The notes under the pieces are model-generated. The model had not been told where the DNA came from. It made no database searches and saw nothing but the letters and a program-made list of their open reading frames with translations. A program made the position numbers and the translations under genes. A DNA stretch of 64,000 nt from Tragulus kanchil (lineage: Eukaryota > Chordata > Mammalia > Artiodactyla > Tragulidae), in assembly GCA_022376925.1 (NCBI GenBank), contig JAIOJX010000004.1, positions 181,255,501 through 181,319,500 on the forward strand. The letters run 5' to 3'. This document shows, piece by piece, positions 63,799 through 64,000 of the stretch; position 1 is the stretch's first letter; each line of letters opens with the position of its first letter.

Positions 63799-64000
63799 GG
63801 GCTTCCCTGGTGGCTCAGTAGTAAAGAATCTGCCTACCAAGGCAGGAAACGTGGGTTCACTACCTGGGCCGGGATGATCCCATATGACTGGGGGCAACCA
63901 AGCCTGTGAGCCACAGCTGCAGAGCCTGTGCTCCAGAACCTCGGAGCTGCAACTACTGGGCCCACGTGCAGCAACTGAAGCCCACGCGCCCTAGAGCCAG
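63799..64000 (+). mobile_element. CHR-type SINE, cut by window end
   Basis: GGGCTTCCCTGGTGGCTCAG to GCCCACGCGCCCTAGAGCC. The 3' end lies outside the window. Confidence 0.8.

Overview
The window is vertebrate nuclear DNA from a ruminant artiodactyl. It carries Bov-tA/BovA SINEs, a BovB (RTE) fragment, tRNA-Glu-type CHR SINEs and artiodactyl L1 3' ends throughout. Only two protein-coding genes can be supported, both on the + strand: the last exon of TST (rhodanese, thiosulfate sulfurtransferase) near the left end, and TEX33 (CIMIP4, a testis/axoneme protein) from about 12.5 to 30.5 kb. TST next to TEX33 on the same strand is the usual mammalian order. The rest is intron and repeat-rich intergenic sequence.

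Layout. 1-4671 is inferred TST intron. 4672-4961 is the TST terminal coding exon with a poly(A) signal at 5108; a second near-identical copy lies at 5739-6028. 6181-12490 is spacer, containing an L1/SINE block (itself duplicated) and a perfect RFX X-box palindrome at 9544-9557 that I propose as the TEX33 promoter. TEX33 coding exons lie at 12528-12549, 15332-15771, 17908-18052 (copied at 18996-19140), 30083-30193 and 30389-30477. With one copy of the duplicated exon they join in frame to 268 codons plus a stop. 30530-64000 has no gene I can support: old L1, MIR and MaLR elements, an LTR-like block at 36-38 kb, many SINEs and a possible processed pseudogene near 60.4 kb.

The dominant structural feature is a series of 17 head-to-tail, near-identical direct duplications. 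Every one has a period of about 1.07-1.19 kb. They cut through exons, introns, SINEs and unique sequence alike, and the copies disagree mainly at their edges and in homopolymers. Together they add about 19 kb, so the collapsed locus would be about 45 kb. I read these as overlaps that were not merged during assembly rather than biology. They affect annotation: TST exon 3 and TEX33 exon 3 each appear twice.

Two biological observations stand out. One is the X-box followed by a good splice donor upstream of the ciliary/testis gene TEX33. The other is a young CHR-like SINE subfamily with its own 3' body, present in at least eight independent insertions, several with perfect target-site duplications. 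I found no CRISPR array, operon, intact viral gene or other novel multi-gene system.
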